Below, piece after piece: positions 18,023-27,157 of a stretch of 64,000 nucleotides of DNA. How positions within the stretch are numbered: position 1 is the first letter of the stretch; each line of letters starts with the position of its first letter. The notes beneath the pieces were generated by a model. The model worked only from the letters and a program-made list of their open reading frames with translations, was not told the origin of the DNA and searched no databases. The stretch comes from CAZMCT01 sp964564785 (GTDB taxonomy: Bacteria > Planctomycetota > Phycisphaerae > UBA1845 > Fen-1342), in NCBI GenBank assembly GCA_964564785.1, contig CAZMCT010000001.1, forward strand, positions 56,011-120,010. Reading direction: 5' to 3'. The position numbers and the translations under genes were made by a program.

Positions 18023-18811
18023 ATGCCCGCGAACCTGTTCACCGCTGAATGGCCGCTACCGCTGCTTGGACGGTGGCCCGCACTGGCGGCGAACCTGCTC
18101 GTGAGCGCCGCCCTGAGCTGGCTCCTGCGGCGTTTCCGCGGCCGGCCGAGCGAGCTGCGGCTGCGGCGGATCGTGTGCTGGGGGCTGGGCGGCCTGCTGC
18201 TGGCCGGGGCGGCCGCGGGCGAGTGGCACCGGGTCGTGACCGGCACGTGGACGGTGCAGGAGTCGCTGCCGTTGCACCTGTGCGATATCGGGCTGCTGGT
18301 CGTCGCAGCGACGCTCTTGGCGCTGGGACGCAGAATCACGGTGCCGCGCCACTGGCAACGACTGTACGAAGTCGCGTTCGTCTGGGGGCTGGGCGGCACG
18401 CTCCAGGCGCTGCTCACGCCGGACGTGGACGACCACCTGCTGAGCGTGAACTGCGCGCGTTACTTCGTCCTGCACGGCGGGATCATTGTCGGCGTGCTCG
18501 TGATGACGTTCGGTCTCGGCCTGCGGCTCGCGCCGGGCACGCCGCGCCGCGTTTGGCTGATCACGCTCGCGCTGGCCGTGGTCATGTTCCCCGTGAACTG
18601 GCTGCTGGGCGCGAACTACATGTACCTGCTCGGTCCCCCGGCGCACCCCTCGATCATCGACCTGCTCGGCCCCTGGCCCTGGTATCTGCTGCCGTTGGCC
18701 GCCCTGGCGACAGTCCTCATCCTGCTCTGCTACTTCCCCTTCTGGCTCGCCCGCAGAATCACCGCACAGACCCCGAGGCACAGACAAGAGCGAGGTGCGA
18801 ATAGCGAATAA
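18023..18811 (+). CDS. TIGR02206/YwaF family integral membrane protein
   Basis: 262 residues with six or seven membrane segments. Family-type signatures are LPLHLCDIG near residue 88, the NxxRYFVLHGG block, GANYMYL near 195 and PWPWYLLPL near 220. The reaction or substrate of this family is unknown. It lies 150 bp after the polyferredoxin on the same strand. The TAA stop falls inside the left arm of a strong hairpin. Start taken at the ATG at 18023; no strong ribosome-binding site is visible. Confidence 0.8.
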   Translation: MPANLFTAEWPLPLLGRWPALAANLLVSAALSWLLRRFRGRPSELRLRRIVCWGLGGLLLAGAAAGEWHRVVTGTWTVQESLPLHLCDIGLLVVAATLLALGRRITVPRHWQRLYEVAFVWGLGGTLQALLTPDVDDHLLSVNCARYFVLHGGIIVGVLVMTFGLGLRLAPGTPRRVWLITLALAVVMFPVNWLLGANYMYLLGPPAHPSIIDLLGPWPWYLLPLAALATVLILLCYFPFWLARRITAQTPRHRQERGANSE

Positions 18812-18846
18812 CGAATGAGCGGGGCGCGCGGCCATTCGTTATTCGC
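18804..18846. terminator. Bidirectional hairpin between convergent genes
   Basis: Perfect 14-bp arms GCGAATAACGAATG (18804-18817) and CATTCGTTATTCGC (18833-18846) around a GC-rich 15-base loop; further GAATAGCGAAT/ATTCGCTATTC repeats flank it. It ends both the plus-strand membrane protein and the minus-strand glycosyltransferase. Confidence 0.6.
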
Positions 18847-18859
18847 GATTCGGAATTCG

Positions 18860-20470
18860 CTATTCGCCCCTTGCCAGCCGCCCCAGGATCATCGTCTCGG
18901 GTGCCGGGTGCTTCGGCCGCACCGGCTCCGCGTCGACCGGTTCGAACCTCAGCCCACCCCGGGCCGCGACGTCGAGGTATTGCCGCAGCGACAGCACCCA
19001 CATCGGCCGGCCGCCGCGCTCCTCGAGGGCCTTGTCGATCAGTCCGAGCGTCACCGCGATGTGCTCCTCCAGCTTCGTGATCCCGAGCGTCGACGCCTGC
19101 GGCGGATCGAGGTAGATGCACGGCTCGTGCGCGATGTACGGATAGGCCGACGACTGCATCAGCCCCAGCACGTACAGCGGCTCGCCCGCCGGCACGCCTG
19201 AAGTCGCCCGCCGCACGAACTCGACCGTCGCCCGGCGATGGTCCTGCCGCGGCATCACGTACCCGCTCGTCACGCCGTAGGCGAGCGCGGCCACCGCGAA
19301 CACGATCGTGTAGAAGACCCGCGCCGCCCGCCCCTTCCAGGCCAGGTGCGCGTCAATGACGACCGCCGTCAGGATCGACAGCGGCGGCAGGACCGGCAGC
19401 ACGTAGTGCTTGTGCTTGAAGAAGCAGATGGTGAAGAACGCCAGCCCGCCCAGCAGCCACGCCCACAGGAACTGGTGCGCCGCGGCCTGCGGTCCGCGTA
19501 GCTCGCGTTTCAGCACCCGCGCTCCCAGCACCAAGGCCACCGTCCACGGCAGCATCAGCCACGGAATCGTCCAAAAATAGAACAGAAACGACTTCGACCC
19601 CAGGTGGTGCAGCCCGAAGAACCGCAGCAGGCCGTTGTAGCCCCACTGCCGCAGCGCCTCATCCCCCGCGATCCGGTACGCCGCGATGTGCCACCCCACC
19701 GCAACCACCACGAACACCGCCACGCCCGGCGTCCACACTACGCTCCGCAGCGGCCGCCAGCTCCGCCGCAGCAGGCACGTCGCCAGCACCGTGCACCCCA
19801 CCACCACGACCGCCAGCGCCCCCTTGGCCAGCACGGCCAGCGCGACCAGCAGGTGGAACAACGCGGCCGCGACGAGTGGCAAATCGATCGCCTCGTTGCG
19901 TCCGCCCCCCGTCGCCGACGTCGGTGCCGCGCTTCCCCAGCGCCACAGCAGGACGCCGTGCGCCCCCGCGAGCAGCAGTGTGAACGGTATGTCGATCTCG
20001 CCCAGCCGCGCCTGCATGTACACCCATACGCACGAGGCCTGCACCAGCCCGGCCAGCAGCCCCACCCGCGGCCCATAAAACCGCCCCGCCAGCACGGCCA
20101 GCAACACGGCCAAGCCGATGCCGCTCAGGGCGGCCGGGAGCCGCACCGCGAACTCGCTGAACCCGCCCGCGGCGGCCAGCACGCCGGCCGTCAGCCAGTT
20201 CACCAGCGGCGGCTTGTCGAGCCACCACCCGCCGGCGTAACGGGGGATGATCCACTCGCCCGTCTCGAGCAGCCGCTGGGCCGGGTGCGTGACCATGACC
20301 TCATGGGGGGTGAGCGACCGCGCGGAGCCGAGGAACGGCAGGAGGATGACGGCCGCATAGAGCGCGACGAGGGAGAGAGCTGTGGCGCTGATGCCGGTGA
20401 CCACGGCGGGCCCCGGGGCGGGTGCCTCCGGCTCCGGCCTCACGTGCGCAGGCGTTTCTGAATCGTTCAT
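18860..20470 (-). CDS. Glycosyltransferase family 39 (ArnT/PMT-like) membrane protein
   Basis: 536 residues with about eleven membrane helices and a C-terminal soluble domain. The N-terminal extracytoplasmic loop has the acidic and aromatic pattern of polyprenyl-phosphate sugar transferases (SLTPHEVMVTHPAQRLLE, then WWLDKPPLVNW near residue 83), and ARLGEIDIPFT follows later. Such enzymes transfer sugars from undecaprenyl- or dolichyl-type phosphate carriers to lipid A, protein or other acceptors on the outer face of the inner membrane. The acceptor cannot be told from sequence. No clear ribosome-binding site precedes the ATG. It lies downstream of the ALDH gene across a 214-bp gap filled with GC-rich palindromes. 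Confidence 0.85.
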   Translation of the reverse strand: MNDSETPAHVRPEPEAPAPGPAVVTGISATALSLVALYAAVILLPFLGSARSLTPHEVMVTHPAQRLLETGEWIIPRYAGGWWLDKPPLVNWLTAGVLAAAGGFSEFAVRLPAALSGIGLAVLLAVLAGRFYGPRVGLLAGLVQASCVWVYMQARLGEIDIPFTLLLAGAHGVLLWRWGSAAPTSATGGGRNEAIDLPLVAAALFHLLVALAVLAKGALAVVVVGCTVLATCLLRRSWRPLRSVVWTPGVAVFVVVAVGWHIAAYRIAGDEALRQWGYNGLLRFFGLHHLGSKSFLFYFWTIPWLMLPWTVALVLGARVLKRELRGPQAAAHQFLWAWLLGGLAFFTICFFKHKHYVLPVLPPLSILTAVVIDAHLAWKGRAARVFYTIVFAVAALAYGVTSGYVMPRQDHRRATVEFVRRATSGVPAGEPLYVLGLMQSSAYPYIAHEPCIYLDPPQASTLGITKLEEHIAVTLGLIDKALEERGGRPMWVLSLRQYLDVAARGGLRFEPVDAEPVRPKHPAPETMILGRLARGE

Positions 20471-20536
20471 CGGGGCAGTGTACCCGCGCCCGGTTTGCTC
20501 CGCCGCCTATTCCGACTCGGAGCACGATCGCGCCAC

Positions 20537-20650
20537 CTGGCTTAGCCGCCCCCGGCCTACAACCGACGCTGCGCACCAGGCACGCAGGCAGGATCGCACC
20601 CTGTGGCTCAGCCGCCCCCGGCTGAGGAATCACCGCCGAGGGCGGCGGTG
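20537..20650. repeat. Pair of GC-rich palindromic units
   Basis: Two related units: CTTAGCCGCCCCCGGCCTA (from 20541) and the perfect palindrome CTCAGCCGCCCCCGGCTGAG (20607-20626), followed by CACCGCCGAGGGCGGCGGTG (20631-20650). They fill the gap between the ALDH and glycosyltransferase genes and resemble extragenic palindromes. Confidence 0.55.
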
Positions 20651-20684
20651 CCACACTCGCCGGCACCGCTGCGGCGGTGTCGCA

Positions 20685-22247
20685 TCAGTCGCCGAATTTG
20701 ATCCCCTGCGCCAGCGGCAGCTCGGTACCCCAGTTGATCGTGTTCGTCTGCCGCCGCATGTACGCCTTCCAACTGTCCGAGCCGCTTTCGCGACCGCCGC
20801 CCGTCTCCTTCTCGCCGCCGAACGCCCCACCGATCTCGGCCCCGCTGGTGCCGATGTTCACGTTTGCGATGCCGCAGTCGCTGCCAGTGTGGGCCAAGAA
20901 ACGCTCCGCCTCGAGTAAGTTCGTCGTGAAAATCGCGCTCGACAGCCCCTGCGGCACGCCGTTGTGCAGCGCGATGGCTTCGTCGAGATCGCGGAGCGCG
21001 CTCGCGGGCGCGACGCCCGCGCCGCCCTTGCCGTACGCGATGATGTACAGGATCGGCGCGAACGTCTCCTCCTGCACGATTTTGAACTCGTTTTTCGCGG
21101 CCGCGATGCACGGCCGCACGTAGTGCCCGCCCGGGTACTCCGCCCCGCTCAGCGGCTCGCCGCCATACAGCACCTCGCCGCCTTCCTGCTTCACCCGCCC
21201 GAGTGCCTTCTGCATGTCTTCGACCGCGGCGAGCGTCACCAGCGGCCCCATCAACGTCCCTTCCTTCAGCGGGTTGCCGATCGGCACGCTCTTGTACGCC
21301 TTCACCAGCCGCGATACGAGCTCGTCGCGGATCGACGCGTGCACGATGATCCGCCGCGTGCTCGTGCAGCGCTGCCCGGCCGTGCCGACCGCCCCGAACA
21401 GGATCGCCCGCGTGGCCAGGTCGAGGTTCGCGCTGGGCGTGACGATGATCGCGTTGTTGCCGCCCAGCTCGAGAATCGTCCGCCCCAATCGCCTCCCCAC
21501 TACTTCGCCGACCCGATAGCCCATCTGGCACGAGCCGGTCGCCGAGACCAGCGGAATCCGCCGGTCGTTGAGTAGCCGCTCGCCGACCGTGCTGCCCTTG
21601 CCGATCACGAGTGAGAACACGGCCGGGTCGACCCCGTTGGCCTGGCACACTTCGGCCGCGATCCGCGTCGTGGCAATGGCCGTCAGCGGCGTCTTGCTGG
21701 CCGGCTTCCAAAGCGTGCTGTCGCCGCACACGGCCGCGAGGGCCGCGTTCCACGACCACACCGCGACCGGAAAATTGAACGCGCTGATCACGCCCACGAC
21801 GCCGAGCGGATGCCATTGCTCGTACATGCGGTGACTCGGCCGCTCGCTGTGCATCGTCAGCCCGTAGAGCTGCCGCGAGAGGCCGCAGGCGAAATCGCAA
21901 ATGTCGATCATCTCCTGGACTTCGCCCTCGCCCTCGGCCCGGATCTTGCCCATCTCGAGCGTGACCAGCGCTCCCAGTTCCTTCTTGACCTCGCGCAGCC
22001 GCACGCCGAGCTGCCGCACGACCTCACCGCGCTTCGGCGCCGGGATCGTGCGCCATTTCAGAAACGCCTGGTGCGCCCGGTCGACCACCCGGTCGTATTC
22101 CGCCTCGGTCACCTGCGTCACGGTGCCGATTTTCGAGCCGTCGATCGGCGTGATCACGTCCAGCTTCGGGCCGGAACCCAGCCATTCGCCGCAGAACCCG
22201 CCCAGGTTGTCCTTGTCCACGCCCAGCGCTGCCAGGAACTCGTACAT
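20685..22247 (-). CDS. Aldehyde dehydrogenase, ALDH7 (piperideine-6-carboxylate/aminoadipate semialdehyde) type
   Basis: 520 residues. The ATG at 22247 opens the family-typical start MYEFLAALGVDKDNLGGFCG; the frame extends upstream only through a tandem repeat. The catalytic glutamate lies in LELGGNNAI and the nucleophilic cysteine in GQRCTSTRR. The ALDH7 features NIGTSGAEIGGAFGGEKETG and the ending SWKAYMRRQTNTINWG point to the antiquitin/AmaB subfamily, which oxidises alpha-aminoadipic semialdehyde in lysine catabolism using NAD(P)+. No other lysine-pathway gene is adjacent, so the physiological substrate is uncertain. Confidence 0.88.
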   Translation of the reverse strand: MYEFLAALGVDKDNLGGFCGEWLGSGPKLDVITPIDGSKIGTVTQVTEAEYDRVVDRAHQAFLKWRTIPAPKRGEVVRQLGVRLREVKKELGALVTLEMGKIRAEGEGEVQEMIDICDFACGLSRQLYGLTMHSERPSHRMYEQWHPLGVVGVISAFNFPVAVWSWNAALAAVCGDSTLWKPASKTPLTAIATTRIAAEVCQANGVDPAVFSLVIGKGSTVGERLLNDRRIPLVSATGSCQMGYRVGEVVGRRLGRTILELGGNNAIIVTPSANLDLATRAILFGAVGTAGQRCTSTRRIIVHASIRDELVSRLVKAYKSVPIGNPLKEGTLMGPLVTLAAVEDMQKALGRVKQEGGEVLYGGEPLSGAEYPGGHYVRPCIAAAKNEFKIVQEETFAPILYIIAYGKGGAGVAPASALRDLDEAIALHNGVPQGLSSAIFTTNLLEAERFLAHTGSDCGIANVNIGTSGAEIGGAFGGEKETGGGRESGSDSWKAYMRRQTNTINWGTELPLAQGIKFGD

Positions 22248-22303
22248 GCCGCACCTCTGATCTGGAGCCGGCGCGCGCCGCGCCGGAAAGGTAGGGAGCC
22301 GCC

Positions 22304-22357
22304 CGTCTTGTGGCACCGGTCTCCAGCCGGCGTCTTGTGGCACCGGTCTCCAGCCGG
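22304..22357. repeat. Perfect 27-bp tandem duplication upstream of the ALDH gene
   Basis: Two identical 27-bp units (22304-22330 and 22331-22357), each containing GGCACCGGTCTCCAGCCGG. The CACCGG...CCGGTG part is self-complementary. The rest of the 297-bp ALDH-aquaporin gap (22248-22544) is GC-rich with partial echoes of the same palindrome and no gene. Confidence 0.8.
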
Positions 22358-22544
22358 TGGGCTTCTCCGCGCCGCGACAATCTACCGCGCCGCCGCGCAT
22401 CACTCAAAGGAGCCCCCACGGAGTCCCCACACTGCGGCGCCGGTCGGCAGCCGACGGCCACGGTCTCGGGGCACACTGTCACCCCCGACGCCGGTCCCCG
22501 CGTCGGCCGGACAGTTGCCCAACGACGTCTCGCTCCCGACGGCG

Positions 22545-23216
22545 CTATTCCTCGAGCACCTTGCCGCGGAACAGCGCCCCGGCCACGATCCCCGCGATGC
22601 TCGGCACGACCAGGAACATCCACACCTGCGACAGGGCCTGGCCCCCGACCAGCAGTGCGGGTCCCAAGCTCCGGGCCGGGTTGACCGACACGCCCGTGAT
22701 CGGGATGCCGAAAATGTGAATGACCGCCAGCGTGATGCCGATCGCCAGGCCCGCAATCTGCGTCGGAGCGTTCTTGCCCGTCGAGCCCAGGATCACGATC
22801 AGGAACAGCAGCGTGGCCACGAACTCGAACACGATCGCCGCGGTCATGTTGTAACCGGCGGGCGAGCCCGCATCCCAGCCGTTCTGGCCCAGATTCTTCC
22901 CCGCGTACGCCGCCAGACCGTAGGCGATCGTCCGCAGCACCGCGGCCCCGGCGATGCCGCCGAGCAACTGCGCGAAGATGTAGCCCACGAGGTCGTTGGG
23001 CTTCATCCGACCGGCCGTAAACACGCCCAGACTCACGGCGGGGTTGATATGGCACCCGGAAACAGGGCCGATGCCGTAGGCCATCGCGATCAGCGCGAAG
23101 CCGAACGCCAGCGCGATGCCCAAGAAGCCGACTTTCTCACCGGCGATGACCGCGGTTCCGCAGCCGAACAGCACCAAGGTGAAGGTTCCAATAAACTCGG
23201 CCAAGTACTTGCGCAT
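22545..23216 (-). CDS. aqpZ: Aquaporin Z-type water channel
   Basis: 223 residues with six membrane helices and the two half-helix NPA motifs in the pattern GCHINPAVSLG (residues about 54-64) and GVSVNPARSLGPAL (about 172-185). The arginine after the second NPA is the selectivity-filter residue. Start MRKYLAEFIGTFTLVLFGCG is typical of AqpZ. The family conducts water through the inner membrane. The ATG at 23216 has only a weak GGGG upstream. Neighbours are not related functionally. Confidence 0.92.
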   Translation of the reverse strand: MRKYLAEFIGTFTLVLFGCGTAVIAGEKVGFLGIALAFGFALIAMAYGIGPVSGCHINPAVSLGVFTAGRMKPNDLVGYIFAQLLGGIAGAAVLRTIAYGLAAYAGKNLGQNGWDAGSPAGYNMTAAIVFEFVATLLFLIVILGSTGKNAPTQIAGLAIGITLAVIHIFGIPITGVSVNPARSLGPALLVGGQALSQVWMFLVVPSIAGIVAGALFRGKVLEE

Positions 23217-23337
23217 TTGAAGACCCCTGTCAGGTGCCCGAACGATGGTCAGGAAAAGAGCCCCGGAGATGGCGGCCCGACCGCCGCGGAGCCCGCCCCG
23301 GCCCAGTGGGCGTGCCCCGCGGCGCGCGGGCAGATTC

Positions 23338-23628
23338 CTAGCGCAACGTCGGATCGTCGGCCACGGCCTGATCCACCCAGTTCGCCCACACGGATTGGGC
23401 GAACGCAGTGGTCGGCGGCCGGACGATCGCCTCGTAGTCCGTGCCGATGTCGGAGAAGTACGTGTCGGAGACAGTCTGGATCACGGCTGCGCCCACGTCC
23501 GTAAACATCGTCTCGTAGTCGCCGTTCGTCGCGGTCCAGCAGCCGTCGATCCCAAAGGTGGACAGCGCCGCCCCGCCCAGGGCGAGGACGGTCAGCGAGC
23601 GCATCCAGCGGTTCTTCATGCCGTGCAT
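23338..23628 (-). CDS. Small secreted hypothetical protein
   Basis: About 96 residues. The ATG at 23628 (AAAGGA six bases upstream) is preferred over an ATG 15 bases before it. The N-terminus (MHGMKNRWMRSLTVLALGGAALSTFGIDGC) is a signal-peptide-like stretch with a possible lipobox-like cysteine. The mature part is acidic and short (YETMFTDVGAAVIQTVSDTYFSDIG). It ends about 27 bp before a porin gene ends in the same direction. I do not recognise a family. Confidence 0.6.
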   Translation of the reverse strand: MHGMKNRWMRSLTVLALGGAALSTFGIDGCWTATNGDYETMFTDVGAAVIQTVSDTYFSDIGTDYEAIVRPPTTAFAQSVWANWVDQAVADDPTLR

Positions 23629-23670
23629 CGTTCGTCCTTTCACATCAAATCGCGGTCCTAACAGTCCGTG

Positions 23671-25197
23671 CTAGAACGCCACCTGGAGTTGCATACGCCA
23701 CATCAGGGCATCGTCGTTCACATTGGCATAGCTGAAGGTCGAGTTCGAGATGGGCAGTTCGGTGATCTTCACCACATCGGTCTGGAGCTTGACGCTGTGA
23801 CCCTTGATGTAGTAGTTCAAGCCGCCCGCGTACTCCCATGTGCCCTCCGAACCACCCGTCAGGGTCGAGATGCCGCCCACCCGGCCGACGACCTCGAACT
23901 TGTCTTCCCAGCCGGGGATCGGCAGGAAGTAACCGGCCTGCACATACGCCCCCTGGTGGCCGGTGGTCGAACCGTCACCGCTGGCCAGGAACAGCGGGCT
24001 GTACGGCGGCCCGTCGGCGTTGCGGATGTCGACGATGCGAACGACGTACTCGCCGGTGATCGAGAAGCCGCGGTACTTGAACGCCGCGTCCAAGCCGAAC
24101 TGATTGATCTGCGTGCCCTCGGACGACTCGAGCCCGAACCCGCCCGGCAGGAAGAACGTCCTGCGGGCGTACGGGATCCGTAGCGTCCCGTCGTGCCAGT
24201 CCTCGTTGAACGCGTAGCTGAACCCGACATCGAGCGACGGCTCCATGCTGTATTCCATGTCGCTCATCGTGTCCCAGCGGGCCGGATCGTCCGCCTTCAG
24301 CGTGCGGCACTGTCCGCAGAGGGCGTGCCACACGACCCGCGCCAGGATACCCGGGTTGTTGTCATGCCCGCGGGTGTACAGGTCTTCGTCCGTCGTGATC
24401 GTCTGCGTGGTCGGGTTGTCGAGCGAATTCACCACGTCCAGGTAGTAATCCAGCTTCTTGTCGAAAAGCTGGCCCCACATCCGTACTCCGACGCCGTCAT
24501 CCAGCCCGAACACGGCGTCCACCAGCCCCGACTCGACCATCTGATACTGCGCGTTCGAGACGATGTTTGCCCGCAGGTTCGCCGTCTTGAACAGCCCCGC
24601 CCGGAACTGGAACTCATCCACGATGCGGTAGTTCACCCAGGCGTAGTTCAGGATCGTGTCATAGCTCGAGGCCGAGTTCGCCCCCAGCTCGATGAAGTAC
24701 GTCAGGTCCGGCGTGTATACGTGCCCGCTGAAATCGAAGTTCATGCGGGCGATGTCGAAGCCCGAGCGGTCCGAACGATCCCGGCTCGGCAGCAGATAGT
24801 GGTTACGGGTCTGCGTGTTGTAGTACGTGTAGCGGAACTGCAACTGGCCGTTGAATTGCAGCTTGAACTTGTTGTCGCTGCTCTTGATGAAGAAGCCCTT
24901 GTCATAGCCGGCCTGTAGCGTCGACGGCATCAGACTTTCGCGGAATTCCTGCTCGCTCAGCACCTCCCGGATCTGCTTCTTCAGTTCTTCCACTCGTGCG
25001 GCGCTCACGTCCGCCTGTTGGGCAGCCGCGACCTGCTGTTCCAGCGACTCGATCTTGGCTTGCTGCGCCTCGATCAACGCTTCCAGCCGGTCAACCGCGG
25101 CCTGATCCGGTGGATCTGCCGCCGCGGCAACGAACGGACCGCACAGCAGGAGGAGCCCCACCCCCGAGACACATCCCATTAACTTGCGTGATCTCAT
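23671..25197 (-). CDS. Phosphate-selective porin O/P-type outer membrane protein
   Basis: 508 residues: a signal peptide ending VAAAADPP, a coiled-coil (about 32-80) with heptads such as ALIEAQQAKIESLEQQVAAA, then a beta-barrel that starts near KFKLQFNGQLQFRYTY and ends with the terminal aromatic pattern MQLQVAF. This matches the OprO/OprP family, trimeric anion channels in the outer membrane. GGAGG lies six bases before the ATG. The 5' leader carries a strong hairpin at 25236-25270. No phosphate-uptake gene is near, so phosphate specificity is family inference only. Confidence 0.85.
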   Translation of the reverse strand: MRSRKLMGCVSGVGLLLLCGPFVAAAADPPDQAAVDRLEALIEAQQAKIESLEQQVAAAQQADVSAARVEELKKQIREVLSEQEFRESLMPSTLQAGYDKGFFIKSSDNKFKLQFNGQLQFRYTYYNTQTRNHYLLPSRDRSDRSGFDIARMNFDFSGHVYTPDLTYFIELGANSASSYDTILNYAWVNYRIVDEFQFRAGLFKTANLRANIVSNAQYQMVESGLVDAVFGLDDGVGVRMWGQLFDKKLDYYLDVVNSLDNPTTQTITTDEDLYTRGHDNNPGILARVVWHALCGQCRTLKADDPARWDTMSDMEYSMEPSLDVGFSYAFNEDWHDGTLRIPYARRTFFLPGGFGLESSEGTQINQFGLDAAFKYRGFSITGEYVVRIVDIRNADGPPYSPLFLASGDGSTTGHQGAYVQAGYFLPIPGWEDKFEVVGRVGGISTLTGGSEGTWEYAGGLNYYIKGHSVKLQTDVVKITELPISNSTFSYANVNDDALMWRMQLQVAF

Positions 25198-25235
25198 CCG
25201 TGGCCTCCATACCTATGTGAAACGTCTGTCGAGAT

Positions 25236-25270
25236 GCCCGGACCACGCCGCGTCTCGTGGCTCTCCGGGC
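25236..25270 (-). promoter_or_regulatory. Hairpin in the porin 5' leader
   Basis: Arms GCCCGGA and TCCGGGC enclose a second stem CCACG/CGTGG, all in the untranslated leader about 40 bases before the porin start. It could affect mRNA stability or translation. Confidence 0.4.
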
Positions 25271-25451
25271 GATGCGCAGCGAAATCTATGACATACTTAT
25301 CGCCCCTGTCTAGTCCCCGTAGAAGTCTTTTTTCATCGGAATCGGTCTCGACCCCCGACTCTCACCCCCGCAAGCGCCGATTCCGCCGGCGTCTCCCAAC
25401 GGCAGCATCCAAGGCCCGGTCCCCAGCCCAGCGGGCTTTTTGGGACCCTCT

Positions 25452-25647
25452 GACAGCCCGTTGAAAAGGCGCGTTTTGCTCCCCGGCGACCCACTTCCAC
25501 GCTAGCGCCCAAAGCGCCTCACAAAACCAACTGGGGGACCGACCTCTGGTCGGTCAGGTGACTGGCCAGACGCCTGTCATGAAGGGTTTTGACAGCCGTT
25601 CTAACAGCCGCTCCGGCCGTGTCCGGACCCTTTTTCAACCGGCCGCT
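25452..25647 (-). repeat. Dispersed palindromic element, copy D (expanded)
   Basis: Termini TGACAGCCCGTTGAAAAGG and GACCCTTTTTCAACCGGCCG are 196 bp apart, against about 105 bp elsewhere. The core (GGCGCTAGCGTGGAAGTGGG, minus strand) is near the left end; extra sequence with a GACCGACCTCTGGTCGGTC hairpin lies in between. It occupies the gap (25198-25780) between the porin and phosphatase genes. Confidence 0.65.
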
Positions 25648-25780
25648 AATTCACGCTCCGACCGTGGGAAGAACCGCGTGGTGCTCCCTCGAACCGCATG
25701 GCACGCCCGGCCGTACTCCCGTAGGCACGCTTCGCCCGATGCCTGACCCGCCAGGCACAAGCCGACCGGTCCGCAGGCCG

Positions 25781-26905
25781 ATGATTTGTCCAAACGCGAG
25801 GTCTCTGTTGGACTCAAGCGGGCATTGCACGTTGATCGTGAAGCGGCCGTTGCCGCCGCCGGGCGCCGATGCCGCCCCCCCCTCGCGACCAAGGCCGGCG
25901 CGGACATCGCCGACGGAATGGCAGGTCGGCCGACGTGCCGCGGAGCCGTTACCGCTCCCGAATCCTGCGCACCCAGCTCTTTGGGTCTACTTTGCACGCG
26001 CCGTACCGCTGATTCTGAGCGGCTTGGCGCTGTCCGGGTGGGCGGTCCGCCTGACAGTCCAGGATCGCGTGACCGGCCCGCTCGCCTACCTGTACTACTC
26101 GACCCCACCCGTCGTCCTGACCGGACTTCTCCTCACAGCAGCAACGGGCTGGGCCCTGCGCCGGCGCACCCGGTTGGCGGGGCTGTTGGCGGCTGCTGGC
26201 CTGGCGTGCGGGGCGTGGATGTGGCAGACCCCGTGGCACGCTTCGCCGTCGGCCGTGGCCGGGGGCGACATCCGCGTGCTGTTCTGGAACGTGGCCCGGG
26301 GAGCCCGCGGGTGGGACGGCGTGGCCACGGAGATCCGCAGCCTGGACGCGGACATCGTCGGGTTGGCGGAGGCGGGCCAGGATGTTGCGGCGATGGAGGA
26401 GTTCTGGCGCGCCGTGCTGCCCGAATACACGGCCGTGGTTGCGCCCACCGGAGTCACACTGCTGGCGCGCGGGGAGGTCGAGGTGATCGGCGCGAGCACG
26501 ATGGACCCTTGGGGCCGTCACCTGCACGCCCGCGTCTTCACCGCCGGCGGGCCGCTGCACGTCGTCGTGTTCGACGTGTCACACAGCATGTGGCGCTCGC
26601 GCTCGACGGCGATCGAGCCGCTGATGCACGTGTTGGAGCCGCTGCGGGGCGAGCCGGTGCTCGTGCTGGGCGACTTCAACACTCCGCCCGACTCGGTTTT
26701 CTTCGAACCGCTGCGCCGCGATTACGTCAACGCGTTCGAGGTGGCCGGCGCCGGCTATGCCGCGACGTGGCCGTTACCGCTGCCCGTTCTCACGCTCGAC
26801 CAGGCCTGGGCCAGCCCGGCCGTGCACGTCCACCGCGCCGAGCTCGGCTGGTCGGGCCATTCCGATCACCGTCCGCTGATTCTCGAGCTCGGGCGCGGAC
26901 GGTGA
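25781..26905 (+). CDS. Membrane-anchored endonuclease/exonuclease/phosphatase family protein
   Basis: About 374 residues if it starts at the ATG at 25781; the frame is open upstream and the true start is uncertain. Two or three hydrophobic segments (VPLILSGLALSGWAV, PPVVLTGLLLTAATGWAL, LAGLLAAAGLACGAW) precede a C-terminal EEP domain with IRVLFWNVARG, IVGLAEAG, VLVLGDFNTPPDS and the terminal GHSDHRPLILEL. These are the Asn, Glu, GDFN and SDH catalytic motifs of the DNase I-like fold, so it should be a metal-dependent phosphoesterase, probably facing outwards. Substrate unknown. Confidence 0.75.
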   Translation: MICPNARSLLDSSGHCTLIVKRPLPPPGADAAPPSRPRPARTSPTEWQVGRRAAEPLPLPNPAHPALWVYFARAVPLILSGLALSGWAVRLTVQDRVTGPLAYLYYSTPPVVLTGLLLTAATGWALRRRTRLAGLLAAAGLACGAWMWQTPWHASPSAVAGGDIRVLFWNVARGARGWDGVATEIRSLDADIVGLAEAGQDVAAMEEFWRAVLPEYTAVVAPTGVTLLARGEVEVIGASTMDPWGRHLHARVFTAGGPLHVVVFDVSHSMWRSRSTAIEPLMHVLEPLRGEPVLVLGDFNTPPDSVFFEPLRRDYVNAFEVAGAGYAATWPLPLPVLTLDQAWASPAVHVHRAELGWSGHSDHRPLILELGRGR

Positions 26906-27157
26906 GGTGGTTCATCGGTCCGCTCGAGACACGGTCCGGCTCTCCTCCCAAACAGCGCAGCGCCGCGGGATCCGGCCACGGATCGAGCGACGCCGATCGC
27001 AGGTGCGGACCATGCGCAAGCCGCCCAGGGTCCCTCCCGTGCGCTGCGGGTTCGGATTGGGGACGAAGCGACACCCGGATCGGCAAAGCGGCGCAGCAGC
27101 CGACCGGCTGAAAGCCAATGGCCGAACGCTGATCGCCGGACCGTACGATCCGCAGCG

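Noticed and set aside
22248..22403. ALDH start 156 bases upstream
   Set aside because: The extension would translate the 27-bp tandem repeat and breaks the normal N-terminus MYEFLAALGV.
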